Source: Symbiodinium natans
Lineage: Eukaryota; Sar; Dinophyceae; Suessiales; Symbiodiniaceae
Reading direction: 5' to 3'
Assembly: GCA_905221605.1 (NCBI GenBank)
Contig: CAJNDS010000025.1
Span: 891,501-951,500, forward strand
DNA length: 60,000 bases
The notes under the pieces are model-generated. The model saw only the letters and a program-made list of their open reading frames with translations. It searched no databases and was not told where the DNA came from. Below, piece after piece: positions 46,430 to 55,322 of the stretch. Numbering within the stretch: position 1 is the stretch's first letter; every line of letters starts with the position of its first letter. Made by a program: the position numbers and the translations under genes.

Positions 46430-46514
46430 GGTGACCAGAGCCATCCAGTCAGCAGAAACAGATTCCAGAGCCTTCAATGCCGCTGCAGGCGGGGCGGCGG
46501 GGGTGATACGGTGA
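46396..46514 (+). CDS. Putative terminal exon, 38 aa
   Basis: Acceptor tgcccagataag; K-H-K-A-E-T-W-K-V-E-V-T-R-A-I-Q-S-A-E, then T-D-S-R-A-F-N-A-A-A-G-G-A-A-G and TGA. Overlaps the end of the previous ORF in another frame, so splicing probably occurs before 46396. Confidence 0.5.
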
Positions 46515-47073
46515 AACGGTGTGAAGGTTGCTCAACCCTCAACCCTAAACCCTAGCAAAAGACCCTAAATAAACCTATAATAGAAGAATACTAGTACGAG
46601 TACTTAGACTTTGCGCAACAGGGTAATAAAGGCTTGTAAGGTTTGCATTTGAAGCCCAGTATTGTAGGGTTATCGGGTTTCCAGAGGGCAAAATCTTAGG
46701 ACAAGCAATGAAAAGAGAATGAAGGAAGCTACAGCACAGTATATATGCTATACCTGGGTATACAGAATATCACCTGAAGAGATACTCCGGACGTTCCGGA
46801 ACTGCCACGTTCCGCAAGCGGGCCTCCGATCGTGCATGAAGAAGTAGGTCCATATACTTGCAGGTATACTAACGGCAACCTAAACCCTAAACCCTAAACC
46901 GTAAATGGTATACCAGGCTGCGCTGGACCGTTTAAGTGTAGAGCACGCTGTAGCACGTCTAGCATGCTACAGTATGCTGGGTCATATAACAGCACACGGT
47001 CAACCACTTCTACTACGCTAGGTTGCACAACACCACCACCACCACGACTACTCCTGCTTGTCCTACCACAACG

Positions 47074-47556
<483 letters not shown>

Positions 47557-47731
47557 TACTCCTTCTGATGCTGGCACTACCGCTGCAATCTCATGCGACA
47601 CGGCTCTGCCCAAGACCTTCCGAGGTGTCGCAGGCGTCAGCACCAAAGGCACCCAGCCGCTTCAGGGAAAGCCAAGGGACGCCGACGCGGGGGGTGCGGA
47701 TTGGGATGATGGCTTAGGGTTTAAGGTTTAG
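47557..47731 (+). CDS. Putative coding segment downstream of poly-Thr repeat
   Basis: In the Thr (ACT) frame: T-P-S-D-A-G-T-T-A-A-I-S-C-D-T-A-L-P-K, then G-V-A-G-V-S-T-K-G-T-Q-P-L-Q-G-K and D-A-D-A-G-G-A-D-W-D-D. The minus Val frame is open too. If coding, the expansion would be a Thr/Pro linker. Confidence 0.4.
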
Positions 47732-47778
47732 GGTTTAGGGTTTATCGTATCGATGGGTGCAGGGATTGCTGGCTGTTT

Positions 47779-47849
47779 CTTTATAGGGAATGAGGGAGTG
47801 CCCTTAAGAGTATATAGAGGGCCCGAATTCCCTGATTCCTACCAAGAAC
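47779..47849. mobile_element. Foldback family 2, copy c
   Basis: tatagggaatgagggagtgc to gaattccctgattcctaccaagaacc with an agagtatatag core. An ATG frame from 47753 reads through it, F-F-I-G-N-E-G-V-P-L-R-V-Y-R-G-P. Confidence 0.6.
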
Positions 47850-47916
47850 CACGGGTTTGGGATGAGGGTTTAGGGTTTGGGAGTGTCTTGGTAGCGGTAG
47901 AGACCATCCATTACGC

Positions 47917-48162
47917 ATGGAAATGTCACGTTTCTGCGGCGACCCTTTCTGCGAGAGGTGCATGCACATGTGTGCCACGACGATAGCTGTTCTATTTGGT
48001 AACGTTACGACAATGAGGGTATGGGCAGAGAGGGGCTCAAGACTTGGAAGTCAGAAATGGGATGGGTTTACATCTCCAGGAAAACTTTGTTTGCCGTTCT
48101 GTAGGGGCTCTCTCTGTATGAGGATTCAGTCATCGGGTCGCGGTTTATCTGAACTGTACTAG
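47917..48162 (+). CDS. Cys-rich ORF, 81 aa
   Basis: ATG; M-E-M-S-R-F-C-G-D-P-F-C-E-R-C-M-H-M-C-A gives C-x4-C-x2-C-x3-C at residues 7-19, a possible zinc or disulfide motif. Then V-W-A-E-R-G-S-R-L-G-S-Q-K-W-D-G and a second Cys pair. A TTTAGGG tract lies upstream. Confidence 0.45.
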   Translation: MEMSRFCGDPFCERCMHMCATTIAVLFGNVTTMRVWAERGSRLGSQKWDGFTSPGKLCLPFCRGSLCMRIQSSGRGLSELY

Positions 48163-48396
48163 AGCCCACTGCTCAAGTGAGGCACACGGGTCGCAAGGAC
48201 ACTTGCTGATGCATGGATCCTTCCAAAAGCAGAGGCTCCGGTCACCTGGACTGGTAGGAGTAGTCAGCATCATAGTTGTCGTACTCTTACACCGGCTGCA
48301 CACAGAACTGGTTGGTGCAGTCAGCAGTACATGGTAGCACTTCTTATCAAACCCCTTAACCCTAAACCCTAAGCCCTAAACCCTCCTCGTTGACAG

Positions 48397-48533
48397 GTGC
48401 GGGTGCTGCGGGGGCTGCTGCCGAAGGTGGCGAATCCGAATCCAGCAGCTCAAGCTCGGATGAAACTCAGGGCGACGCCCAGGACGACAGCTTCCTGCTA
48501 TTCCCCGAACAAACTGAGCTGCCTTCCCCATAA
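48397..48533 (+). CDS. Putative terminal exon, acidic Ser-rich, 44 aa
   Basis: CCCTAAA repeat, then ccctcctcgttgacag. Reads A-G-A-A-G-A-A-A-E-G-G-E-S-E, a Ser run, D-E-T-Q-G-D-A-Q-D-D-S-F-L-L-F and E-L-P-S-P-stop. Typical of a disordered acidic tail. Confidence 0.6.
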
Positions 48534-48839
48534 AGGGATGAGGGGAGGTGACGATCGGGCAGAGCACGATAAAGTTTCAGGGGTTTAGAGCTTGCGTCGT
48601 TTTGGATCCACAGCCCTAAGCCCGTCGAGCCTTCGTGAAGTGCCTGGTGTATACTGTTATTCGTCCTGCTTTCTGGAGAGAACTGCTGCTGCAGTGGCCT
48701 TGGACGTGCAGGGTTAGTCGTGAACAGCTCGCAGGTCGGGAACCTTGGTATCAGGGTCCATCGTGCGACCATTGTGTGGCTATTTCACCATGTTCGAGAC
48801 GTCTGGAGCCTTGAGTCGAATGTGTGCCAATGCGCATTG

Positions 48840-49124
48840 TCACGGGCATGCTAAAGAGTCGTTGCCGGGTTTCAAGAGGCTTAAGTAGATGGATGCTGAT
48901 AACCCGATCCTTGGTGTGCTTATGTGTAGTGCTTTGGGGGGTGGAAATGGTCGCAGAGTTCCTGCGTCCACAAAATCATCTGCAGCAGGTTGCGAGAGCA
49001 CCATGCTGATGGTGCAAGACATGATATAGTCTTCAGCATAGTATTTTGAGCGCTGCTCTCTCTCTCTCATCAGCTGAATCACTTCAGGGCCGAATGCACG
49101 TCCTCCAGCCCTTCCGCATGTCAT
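48840..49124 (-). CDS. Unnamed 94-aa ORF
   Basis: ATG; T-C-G-R-A-G-G-R-A-F-G-P-E-V-I-Q-L-M-R, then a charged helix E-R-E-Q-R-S-K-Y-Y-A-E-D-Y-I and V-L-S-Q-P-A-A-D-D-F-V-D-A-G. The last third (from about P-P-P-K) looks less coding. The frame is open 16 codons upstream. Confidence 0.45.
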   Translation of the reverse strand: MTCGRAGGRAFGPEVIQLMREREQRSKYYAEDYIMSCTISMVLSQPAADDFVDAGTLRPFPPPKALHISTPRIGLSASIYLSLLKPGNDSLACP

Positions 49125-49143
49125 CGAAAAGTCACGTGTGCAG

Positions 49144-49206
49144 GAATCTGAGCAAGCATCCAAGACGACCAAGCTCGAGATCGAGCAATCTTGGAAGGCC
49201 AGCTAA
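49144..49206 (+). CDS. Putative terminal exon, 20 aa
   Basis: Acceptor cacgtgtgcag; E-S-E-Q-A-S-K-T-T-K-L-E-I-E-Q-S-W-K-A-S and TAA. Competes with the upstream part of the minus ORF. Confidence 0.4.
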   Translation, partial: ESEQASKTTKLEIEQSWKAS

Positions 49207-49221
49207 GCTGCAATTCTGCGC

Positions 49222-49341
49222 ATGTACATGCATGGACACCAGCTGAACTGCAAGATTGTGCACGTCTACACCGTAGCCTACACCCTGAACCCCTATTTCC
49301 TCGTGGTGCTGAGCTGTGTAGACAGTATGCAAGCGTGGTAA
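49222..49341 (+). CDS. Small ORF, 39 aa, hydrophobic
   Basis: Three close ATGs; H-G-H-Q-L-N-C-K-I-V-H-V-Y-T-V-A-Y-T-L, then N-P-Y-F-L-V-V-L-S-C-V-D-S and TAA. An overlapping frame from 49191 (61 codons) is also open. Confidence 0.4.
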   Translation: MYMHGHQLNCKIVHVYTVAYTLNPYFLVVLSCVDSMQAW

Positions 49342-49388
49342 ACTTCGATCAGGAGCCTATAAAGCTATTTGTATGATCCCTTCTCCAG

Positions 49389-49500
49389 CGCATCCGGCCC
49401 CTGTAGCACATATTCTTGCATCGAAAGTTTCTGTCGAGACATGGATGGGACAAGGTGCAGGGCGGAACTTCCACATCCTCATGTACAACAATGCCATGAG
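49389..49500 (+). CDS. Putative internal exon, 36 codons
   Basis: Acceptor atcccttctccag, donor ATGAG|gtgtgt; 2 + 36 codons + 2. Reads H-P-A-P-V-A-H-I-L-A-S-K-V-S-V-E-T-W-M, then G-A-G-R-N-F-H-I-L-M-Y-N-N-A-M. Confidence 0.6.
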
Positions 49501-49694
49501 GTGTGTATGTATCATATAAACGAAGAAACAGATAAAGACAAATTGCGTGTATGCATAGATACATATATATATACATGTATATATATATATATATGCAAAT
49601 ATGCAGTCAATGGCTGCAGCTCCCCCTCCGGTGACATTCACCTTAGCCCCCCATATACAAGAACTGAAGGGCCTCATTTGAACAAACTCGCCAG

Positions 49695-49806
49695 ACAACA
49701 TCCCTCCGCGACGCAGGGCGGAGCGCCAGGGACGCAGCCAGCCGACTGGAGGCGGAGCTTCTTGGCTGATCTCGTGCCTCCAGAAACTACCTTACAGTAT
49801 GTTTGA
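49695..49806 (+). CDS. Putative terminal exon, GC-rich
   Basis: Acceptor aactcgccag; Q-H-P-S-A-T-Q-G-G-A-P-G-T-Q-P-A-D-W-R, then S-F-L-A-D-L-V-P-P-E-T-T and TGA. Another frame reads as an Arg/Ala/Glu coil. An ATG ORF upstream at 49609 (M-A-A-A-P-P-P-V-T-F-T-L) may be a first exon. Confidence 0.4.
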
Positions 49807-50095
49807 GGGGTTTAAAACTTGAGGAAATATGGGATTTAGAGGTTGTGGTTAAGTTTGCAATAGTACCTCATAGGCTCCTTCAAGAATACAACGGCACGAC
49901 CCAGTCTGACGAAAGCAGTTCTATCGTATTCTGTAGTGGAGTAGAAGTAATAACTGAGTATACTCAATACTCGGGGGTAGCAGCATGGGACATCAGATGC
50001 TTTGTTAGGTTGTTTTTCGTGAGTGTCATGTATTCGGAGAACCGAACGATCACACACACACATCTCCTCGAAAGGAAGTCATAATCATGAAAGAT

Positions 50096-50189
50096 TTGGG
50101 ATGTTCGCACGTATGAAAACAGTCCTTACTGGGGATGTCAGTGCCCCCATTATAATAAAGGAGTGTTAGTATCAGGGGGAACATCCTAA
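50096..50189 (+). mobile_element. Foldback family 1, copy g, 8-bp duplication 7/8
   Basis: 94 bp, ttgggatgttcgcac to gggggaacatcctaa, flanked by TGAAAGAT and TGTAAGAT. The right flank contains the last base of a minus-strand stop codon. Confidence 0.8.
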
Positions 50190-50196
50190 TGTAAGA

Positions 50197-50328
50197 TCAT
50201 CTTGCGCAGGGCAGCACTGAAGGGTGAGCTGTGTCTGGGTTGATCTCGTATTCGTTGACACACCCCAGGGCAGGCTCCCCTTCACCGAAGAGCTTCCCCA
50301 AAGCTGCAGCCCCCGCAGTCGCAATTAT
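50197..50328 (-). CDS. Two-exon minus gene, terminal exon (43 aa)
   Basis: Acceptor gacttgaaatccag; I-I-A-T-A-G-A-A-A-L-G-K-L-F-G-E-G-E-P, then L-G-C-V-N-E-Y-E-I-N-P-D-T-A-H-P and TGA. Clean globular composition. The stop abuts the family 1 element. Confidence 0.6.
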   Translation of the reverse strand: MIATAGAAALGKLFGEGEPALGCVNEYEINPDTAHPSVLPCAR

Positions 50329-50371
50329 CTGGATTTCAAGTCAAGAAGCATCTAACTCTGAGAGCAATCAC

Positions 50372-50680
50372 CGGGATGCGGCGGCAGTAGTCGTCTTCAT
50401 GATACGTTGAGTTCGGGGTTAGGTTAGGGCGGTTAGGGTGCATGGTGAGTATTACGATGAGCAGGTACCGTTGAGAGACAGCTCCCTCAGGTTTGGACGA
50501 GGCTTTCAGCTCCAACTGGAAGATCATCGACCACGTCTTCCCGAAGTGTGTGGGAATTTGGCGGTTTGTGAGACTCGGACCATGAAACAGCACGTCAACT
50601 TCATGTTTAAGGCGGTAACGAAATTCTACATGGATAGCTTTTTGGGTGGCCCAGCAACAATCCAGGAAAGATGCAGACAC
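50372..50680 (-). CDS. Two-exon minus gene, upstream coding region
   Basis: Open frame with H-V-E-F-R-Y-R-L-K-H-E-V-D-V-L-F-H-G, then T-H-F-G-K-T-W-S-M-I-F-Q-L-E-L and ending D-D-Y-C-R-R-I-P|gtgatt. The 43-nt intron joins the next exon in phase 0. The part near 50410-50440 is telomere-like and may be another intron. The plus strand (50438-50767) is open too. Confidence 0.5.
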
Positions 50681-50767
50681 CCAGCGGAAGCTGTGCTCTT
50701 GGGACAGAATTTCATGGGCTTGGTGTGCACTGGGCCCAATTCAGCCCTCCACTCGGCCTTGGATTGA

Positions 50768-50959
50768 ATTTGTTGTCCACGTTTCTCTTACATCTCTGAC
50801 GTGCGTGGCGAGAACAGCCCTGCTAATCTTCGCTCGTCATTTTCAAAGAGTGGAACCGCAGGGATCAAAGAAGCGGCCCTTCGTTGTTCCCTCTTGGGCA
50901 TGGGCAGCTTCGTCGTAGGGGTAGCTACCTTCTGGGCGCTCCCGCATGAGGCTTTTTAA
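50768..50959 (+). CDS. Putative terminal exon with membrane segment
   Basis: Frame S-Y-I-S-D-V-R-G-E-N-S-P-A-N-L-R-S-S-F, then G-I-K-E-A-A-L-R-C and L-L-G-M-G-S-F-V-V-G-V-A-T-F-W-A, ending P-H-E-A-F-stop. The exact 5' limit is unknown. Confidence 0.45.
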   Translation: MCCPRFSYISDVRGENSPANLRSSFSKSGTAGIKEAALRCSLLGMGSFVVGVATFWALPHEAF

Positions 50960-51185
50960 TATGCTCTCATTCGGGGGAACCATCCTTTTCTGTGCCGAAT
51001 CTGAAACTTTCCTTCATGGCCTTTTCCTACTGCTCCCACATAGACTGCAGCCATCGCTTTCGGAGAGTGTGCATTACTAGTCTTTCCTTGGAGAGCTATG
51101 ACAAGCATCGCGAATTGTGTCACAACATGAGCCGATGTCCCTCCCTGCTGCGCCAAAAGGCGCCAGAAGTTCCTCTCTTTGCCAG

Positions 51186-51295
51186 GCGAGACTTGGCTGG
51201 AGATCTACTTGGAAGAAGGCCCGACTGCTCACGTCACCAAGCGCATCGAGGAGAGCTCTGTGGGGCAGCTGCATCACAGGGCTCAAGAACCTTGA
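51186..51295 (+). CDS. Putative terminal exon, 35 aa
   Basis: Strong acceptor gttcctctctttgccag; E-T-W-L-E-I-Y-L-E-E-G-P-T-A-H-V-T-K-R, then I-E-E-S-S-V-G-Q-L-H-H-R-A-Q-E-P and TGA. Preceding sequence (51016-51170) is open in another frame and probably holds the previous exon. Confidence 0.6.
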
Positions 51296-51467
51296 ATTGG
51301 GCCTAAATTCCCAAAGTGAAGGTGCCCCCTGTTATCTAAAATGCCCCAATCCCCCCCCCCCCCCCAACACAGGGCACCCTTGCCCTTGTTTCGGAAAAGC
51401 TAGCTTCCATTCCAGCTGAAGTGTTTGGGCCGATGATTGCCTTTGCACAGCCGCTCCGTCTGTTGCA

Positions 51468-51659
51468 CTATACCTTGTCGGCTTGATTGCTTCGATGTGT
51501 AGCTTTTTTTCTCGCACGAACTTCTGCATGACAGTGCCCTGATAAGCTAAAGACGATTTGTTTTTTTGCGCCTTGCACCCCGACACCCTTTGCAAGCTGC
51601 AGGAGTCTGCCAGGAAAAAGGCTTGCGAGAGCACGCTGCTTTGTCCAATGGCATAGCAT
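51468..51659 (-). CDS. Unnamed 63-aa ORF or first exon
   Basis: ATG; C-H-W-T-K-Q-R-A-L-A-S-L-F-P-G-R-L-L-Q-L, then G-A-K-K-Q-I-V-F-S-L-S-G-H-C-H-A-E. Donor GACAAG|gtatag overlaps the stop. Another minus frame (51332-51634) is also open. Confidence 0.4.
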   Translation of the reverse strand: MLCHWTKQRALASLFPGRLLQLAKGVGVQGAKKQIVFSLSGHCHAEVRARKKATHRSNQADKV

Positions 51660-51786
51660 GGGTGTCTAGGGGCTTTGGGGTGTAGGCTTCGGGTTTGGGG
51701 TCTACATAGGGCCGCAGCGTTTAAGGAATAAGGGCTCAGGATTTGAGCGCGGAAGCGTACAAGAGCCTTGCATAGACATCAGATAG

Positions 51787-51903
51787 TGTCCACGAACGAA
51801 AAGCTTCAGGCGAAGACAAAGCTTAGAGCTACAACAGCATCGGACGTTGCGCGAAGCAACGCGAGAGCAGATCCTCGTAAAGATGCTATCCGCTCTTGTA
51901 AGG
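51787..51903 (+). CDS. Putative internal exon, 38 codons
   Basis: Acceptor acatcagatag, donor TAAGG|gtagat. Basic helix: S-T-N-E-K-L-Q-A-K-T-K-L-R-A-T-T-A-S-D, then A-R-S-N-A-R-A-D-P-R-K-D-A. Confidence 0.5.
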
Positions 51904-52065
51904 GTAGATAAACGGCCCGTAACGGCCTGCCGGCTTGCTTCCACGTGAAACTTGCCTTGGTCGGGGGCCGCAACCTTGCAACTTCATTCCATGCCGACGT
52001 CTTCTGCCGATGCCTCTAAACCCTACACTCTAATGACCTAATGCCTAAACCCCGAACTTGCTTAG

Positions 52066-52136
52066 GATGGCATTGCGCTTGGCATCTTGGGGTTGGAGTC
52101 CTTGTTGAGGACGTGCGCTCTTCGCTTCAGGAAAAG
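52066..52136 (+). CDS. Putative internal exon, 23 codons
   Basis: CCCTAAA-like repeats, then cgaacttgcttag; D-G-I-A-L-G-I-L-G-L-E-S-L-L-R-T-C-A-L-R, then F-R-K; donor AAAAG|gtaccc. A second frame is open. Confidence 0.45.
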
Positions 52137-52140
52137 GTAC

Positions 52141-52256
52141 CCAAAAGAGCCCAACCTTCATTTAAGGAGTATCCCTTAATTTACAAAGGGATCCTGAATA
52201 TTATTTAAGGTATATTCCTGAAAGAAGGGGCATGGGCATTGGGCTCTTCTTTTGGC
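52141..52256. mobile_element. Foldback element, fourth type
   Basis: ccaaaagagcccaa and its inverse ttgggctcttcttttgg enclose about 85 bp with tttaagg repeats. Single copy; overlaps the donor side of the preceding exon. Confidence 0.55.
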
Positions 52257-52600
52257 ACATCTAGCAATTTGGATTTTTCGGCATGCGGGTCTCAGGGCAC
52301 TGGTTGATCGGTAGCCCGCGGTTGGGCTTTTGGCTCCGCACGATTGACTCCTAAAGAGATATGTAACCACGATGGGATGCCTAGGCTTCGGTTGCTTCAA
52401 GGCACCCCCCTACACAGGTAGGAAACATACAGCTACGTAGGAGACATAGAGTAAACGTACATTTCGTACTTTGATGACTTGCGATAGTGGATTACAGAAT
52501 ATGTTTGCAGAATATGTTTAGCGCATTATAGTACATTGCACCGTCATCGAAGTCTCAAGTTCGCTGAAACCAACCCCCTTTGTGGAGCGCAAGGCTGTAC

Positions 52601-52762
52601 ATGAACGCCATTCGCCAGGAAGCGTTGCTTGGCCTTCTGCTTCGTCAGCTTTATAGGGCAGAAGAGCCAAGGACTATACGACAGTTCTCGTTTACAAATA
52701 CTTACTCTACCAGGCTCTACAGTACAGAGAGAAACGAAACCACATGCTGCGCTACATACTAA
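52601..52762 (+). CDS. Small helical ORF, 53 aa
   Basis: ATG; N-A-I-R-Q-E-A-L-L-G-L-L-L-R-Q-L-Y-R-A-E, then F-T-N-T-Y-S-T-R-L-Y-S-T-E-R and TAA. A 119-codon minus frame (52544-52903) overlaps and is also protein-like; only one is likely real. Confidence 0.4.
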   Translation: MNAIRQEALLGLLLRQLYRAEEPRTIRQFSFTNTYSTRLYSTERNETTCCATY

Positions 52763-52849
52763 ATATAGAATCGTATACGTGACCACATGGCATGAACTCT
52801 CCCTTATCGGATGCGCAAGGCTCGTTAGTTGCTTCCATTTAGGCGTAGA

Positions 52850-53089
52850 CACCCAAAACCCCCAAAAGCTAGGAACGTCATGGAATGCAGGTTTGAGCTC
52901 CAAGTGGTTTGGTCGGGACTTTGGGCCAAGACCCTCTTCGTAACTTTATTAAACCCTAAACCCTAAACCCACCCAAAACCCCCAAAAGCTAGGAACGTCA
53001 TGGAATGCAGGTTTGAGCTCCAAGTGGTTTGGTCGGGACTTTGGGCCAAGACCCTCTTCGTAACTTTATTAAACCCTAAACCCTAAACC
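52850..53089 (+). repeat. 120-bp tandem duplication including CCCTAAA
   Basis: Two copies in phase at exactly 120 bp (ccaaaagctaggaacgtcat at 52862 and 52982), apparently identical. The junction lies in telomeric repeat, suggesting recombination there. Very recent. Confidence 0.95.
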
Positions 53090-53117
53090 CTAAACCCTAA
53101 ACCCTAAACCCTAATAG

Positions 53118-53216
53118 TGGCAGACCATCCCAGGCAGGAGCTTGTCCGCCTGGACAGCGAAGCGAGCACGCGGCTGTCGAGGGAACTCTGTGAGTCCAAC
53201 CAGGCAAAGTTCGTGG
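53118..53216 (+). CDS. Two-exon gene, upstream exon (32 codons)
   Basis: Acceptor ccctaaaccctaatag, donor TTCGTGG|gtttagag. Helical: A-D-H-P-R-Q-E-L-V-R-L-D-S-E-A-S-T-R-L, then S-R-E-L-C-E-S-N-Q-A-K. Joins the next exon in phase 1. Confidence 0.65.
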
Positions 53217-53265
53217 GTTTAGAGTTGAGGGTTGTCCAGAGGGCTGGTGAGTAGTAGGGGCCCAG

Positions 53266-53459
53266 GAGACAGGTTGCAAAAGCGGTTAGAAATGATTCAG
53301 AGTTTCGGGCTTGAGTCTTCTATCCAGTGCATCTGTCGGAGCATGTCCTGTGAGAGGATCAGCCAAAATGCAAACTACTTGCGACAGCACCTGGTGCCAC
53401 TAAAACATGCTAAAACAGACCCTCTGCTCGACATCTGCGTGCATGCTCATGCCGCGTAG
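53266..53459 (+). CDS. Two-exon gene, terminal exon (63 aa)
   Basis: Acceptor gtaggggcccag after a 49-nt intron. D-R-L-Q-K-R-L-E-M-I-Q-S-F-G-L-E-S-S-I, then C-I-C-R-S-M-S-C-E-R-I-S-Q-N-A and L-L-D-I-C-V-H-A-H-A-A, TAG. The combined protein is about 96 aa, helical with a Cys cluster. Confidence 0.6.
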
Positions 53460-53556
53460 AAGCCGATCTTCAGCTTGCCGAAAGTCGAGAGCTCGATCAT
53501 GTCGGAAGCCTGCCCGTTCGCGCTTACAACACTCTTATGATGCAGTCATGTCTAAT
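53460..53556 (+). CDS. Possible further exon
   Basis: After gccgcgtag or gatcttcag: E-A-D-L-Q-L-A-E-S-R-E-L-D-H-V-G-S-L, then V-R-A-Y-N-T-L-M-M-Q-S. Overlaps no other call but directly follows the stop above. Confidence 0.4.
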
Positions 53557-53645
53557 TTGAAGAACATATGTACATATATGTTACGAACTGTGAAGCTGTT
53601 GCTGTGAGGAGTCCGCAAACCGAAGCCAAACTGTAGGACTTGCAG

Positions 53646-53728
53646 AGGAGCAGCACGCAGGCATCGTCGTGCTACAAGAGCAAGCGATGCGGACTCTGGC
53701 TAAGCTACTCGTAGCAATCCGCAACTAA
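53646..53728 (+). CDS. Putative terminal exon, 26 aa
   Basis: Acceptor gtaggacttgcag; E-Q-H-A-G-I-V-V-L-Q-E-Q-A-M-R-T-L-A-K, then L-L-V-A-I-R-N and TAA. Amphipathic helix. Confidence 0.5.
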
Positions 53729-54128
53729 GCCTACACTACCTCACCGCTCGGGAATGCTGGAGGACCAACACCGCAGGTACTGAGCACCACAACGACTCCT
53801 ACTCCTCTTACTGAGCATGACTCTCGTTTCCCCGCGAATACTACGACTCCTGCTCCTCCAACACCTACTCCTGCTCTCCACCACGTCCTAGTACTACGCC
53901 TGCTAAACCGTACGCCGGACCAAGAGTGTTCTGACGGGAGGCGTACCCTCACTTTCGCTTCACACCTACAAGGCTGAGGAGTCCCAACGCTACCATGGCG
54001 GCAGTGCAAGGTGGGGTGTGTGTGGGGGGGGGGGGGGGGGGTAGATGCTGGTTACCAGAGATTAGCGTCCAAGGGGGCTTCCACTTCCATGCACTGCCTT
54101 ATAAATATGTCAAGCTCATTCACCATGG

Positions 54129-54326
54129 TCACGAACTGCCCGTCAAAAAATCACTTCCCCCGAATATTTGAAAACCCCTCCTCACATTGATGTGGGCACC
54201 ACAAAAATGACTACAACGCAGAGGTTCCTTTTCCCGGGACGCAGGAACGCGGTGTTTGTCAACTAGGCTTCTTTCAGCATCCTCCATGCCGCCATGAGAT
54301 TTGCCAGCATCAGCATTGCACTCCAT
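54129..54326 (-). CDS. Unnamed 65-aa ORF
   Basis: ATG; E-C-N-A-D-A-G-K-S-H-G-G-M-E-D-A-E-R, then P-A-S-R-E-K-E-P-L-R-C-S-H-F-C-G-A-H and a Gly/Phe end. C-x3-C-x2-H could bind metal. Ends TGA. Confidence 0.45.
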   Translation of the reverse strand: MECNADAGKSHGGMEDAERSLVDKHRVPASREKEPLRCSHFCGAHINVRRGFQIFGGSDFLTGSS

Positions 54327-54466
54327 GATGCTACTGATTGGGCGGGCCCGCACTCAGAATCAAGAGCCATTATCAGTTAATGCTAGGTCTTTCTCCCGAA
54401 GCAAAGGTATAAGTAAGGGAGATGCACAGAGAGAAAGTATGCTTTCGTGTGTTGTAAAGTACTAGT

Positions 54467-54712
54467 ATGTTACAGTCAGTAATTGACCGAATGGCATGGT
54501 GTAGCCCTAAACCCTTCAAACCCTGGTGCTGTCGTGTGAGTGGCTTGGAATACGTCTTCTTGCTGTTGCTCCTCCGGCTATGCTGTGTGAGGAGAAAAAA
54601 ACTGTCCCGGATGCACCAAACTCTGTCAGGAATCCGCCTTGGCCTCGACCAGGAGCGGTTTGAAAGTGGGATTCCGGCACATCTCATGAGGTTTGGCGGC
54701 CTGGCGTCTACG
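54467..54712 (+). CDS. Putative exon with membrane segment, donor GTAAGTTTAGGG
   Basis: ATG; S-G-L-E-Y-V-F-L-L-L-L-L-R-L-C-C-V-R-R-K is a membrane helix with a basic end, then S-G-I-R-L-G-L-D-Q-E-R-F-E-S-G and a Gly-rich end; donor TCTACG|gtaagtttaggg, the same 12-mer as at 11505. CCCTAAA-like bases at 54505 may belong to an intron, so the exon could start near 54539. A minus frame of 135 codons overlaps. Confidence 0.5.
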
Positions 54713-54719
54713 GTAAGTT

Positions 54720-55100
54720 TAGGGAGAGACCTGACAAACGCCAAAACCGCATGTACGCCAGTTGCCACAAAAACAAACACACCTCCGGGGGCTCTTCGTA
54801 CTTGGGGGTTTCACAGTTGGGATTCAAAGTTCAGGGTTTCAGGGTTGAGGTTTGAGGGCTGAAGGTCTTTGTCCTAATTACTGCTGTTTTCCATGCCCAG
54901 CCCTCCCATCGAAGCACCGGAGACTTTCGAACAGCCCTAAAACTACTGTTGACTCGAAGCGCCGTTGTACTACTGTTAAACCCTCAAGCATGTTGTGCTA
55001 CATTGCATATGTCATGTGTATCTAGTTTAGTTTGTTTTTCTAAGTTGTTGTTCTGCGTCGTTGTTATGCCATAATGTACATACACCACACCACATCGCAC
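54720..55100. other. No gene recognised
   Basis: TTTAGGG-like motifs near 54830 and TA-rich sequence; nothing else supported. Confidence 0.5.
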
Positions 55101-55105
55101 TCTAC

Positions 55106-55177
55106 GATCCGCCCGTCGCCCCGAAACCTGCTGGAGGGGAGGCTCACTCCAACTCAGCCTCTGAAACTCGGAGCTAA
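55106..55177 (+). CDS. Putative exon end, stop at start of CCCTAAA array
   Basis: D-P-P-V-A-P-K-P-A-G-G-E-A-H-S-N-S-A-S-E, then T-R-S and TAA, the TAA being the first bases of the telomeric array. The 5' limit is unclear. Confidence 0.4.
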   Translation, partial: DPPVAPKPAGGEAHSNSASETRS

Positions 55178-55292
55178 ACCCTAAACCCTAAACCCTAAAC
55201 CCTAAACCCTAAACCCTAAACCCTAAACCCTAAACCCTAAACCCTAAACCCTAAACCCTAAACCCTAAACCCTAAACCCTATGAACCCTAAA
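55174..55292 (+). repeat. CCCTAAA array, about 16 units
   Basis: Perfect CCCTAAA units to 55280, then variants. It lies between two coding-like islands. Confidence 0.95.
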
Positions 55293-55322
55293 CCCCTCTC
55301 CACCTCCAACTTCCTAAACGAG

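Noticed and set aside
53731-54009. 92-codon minus ORF rich in Val and Gly
   Set aside because: Driven by degenerate CTC/CTA repeats; no splice or start support.
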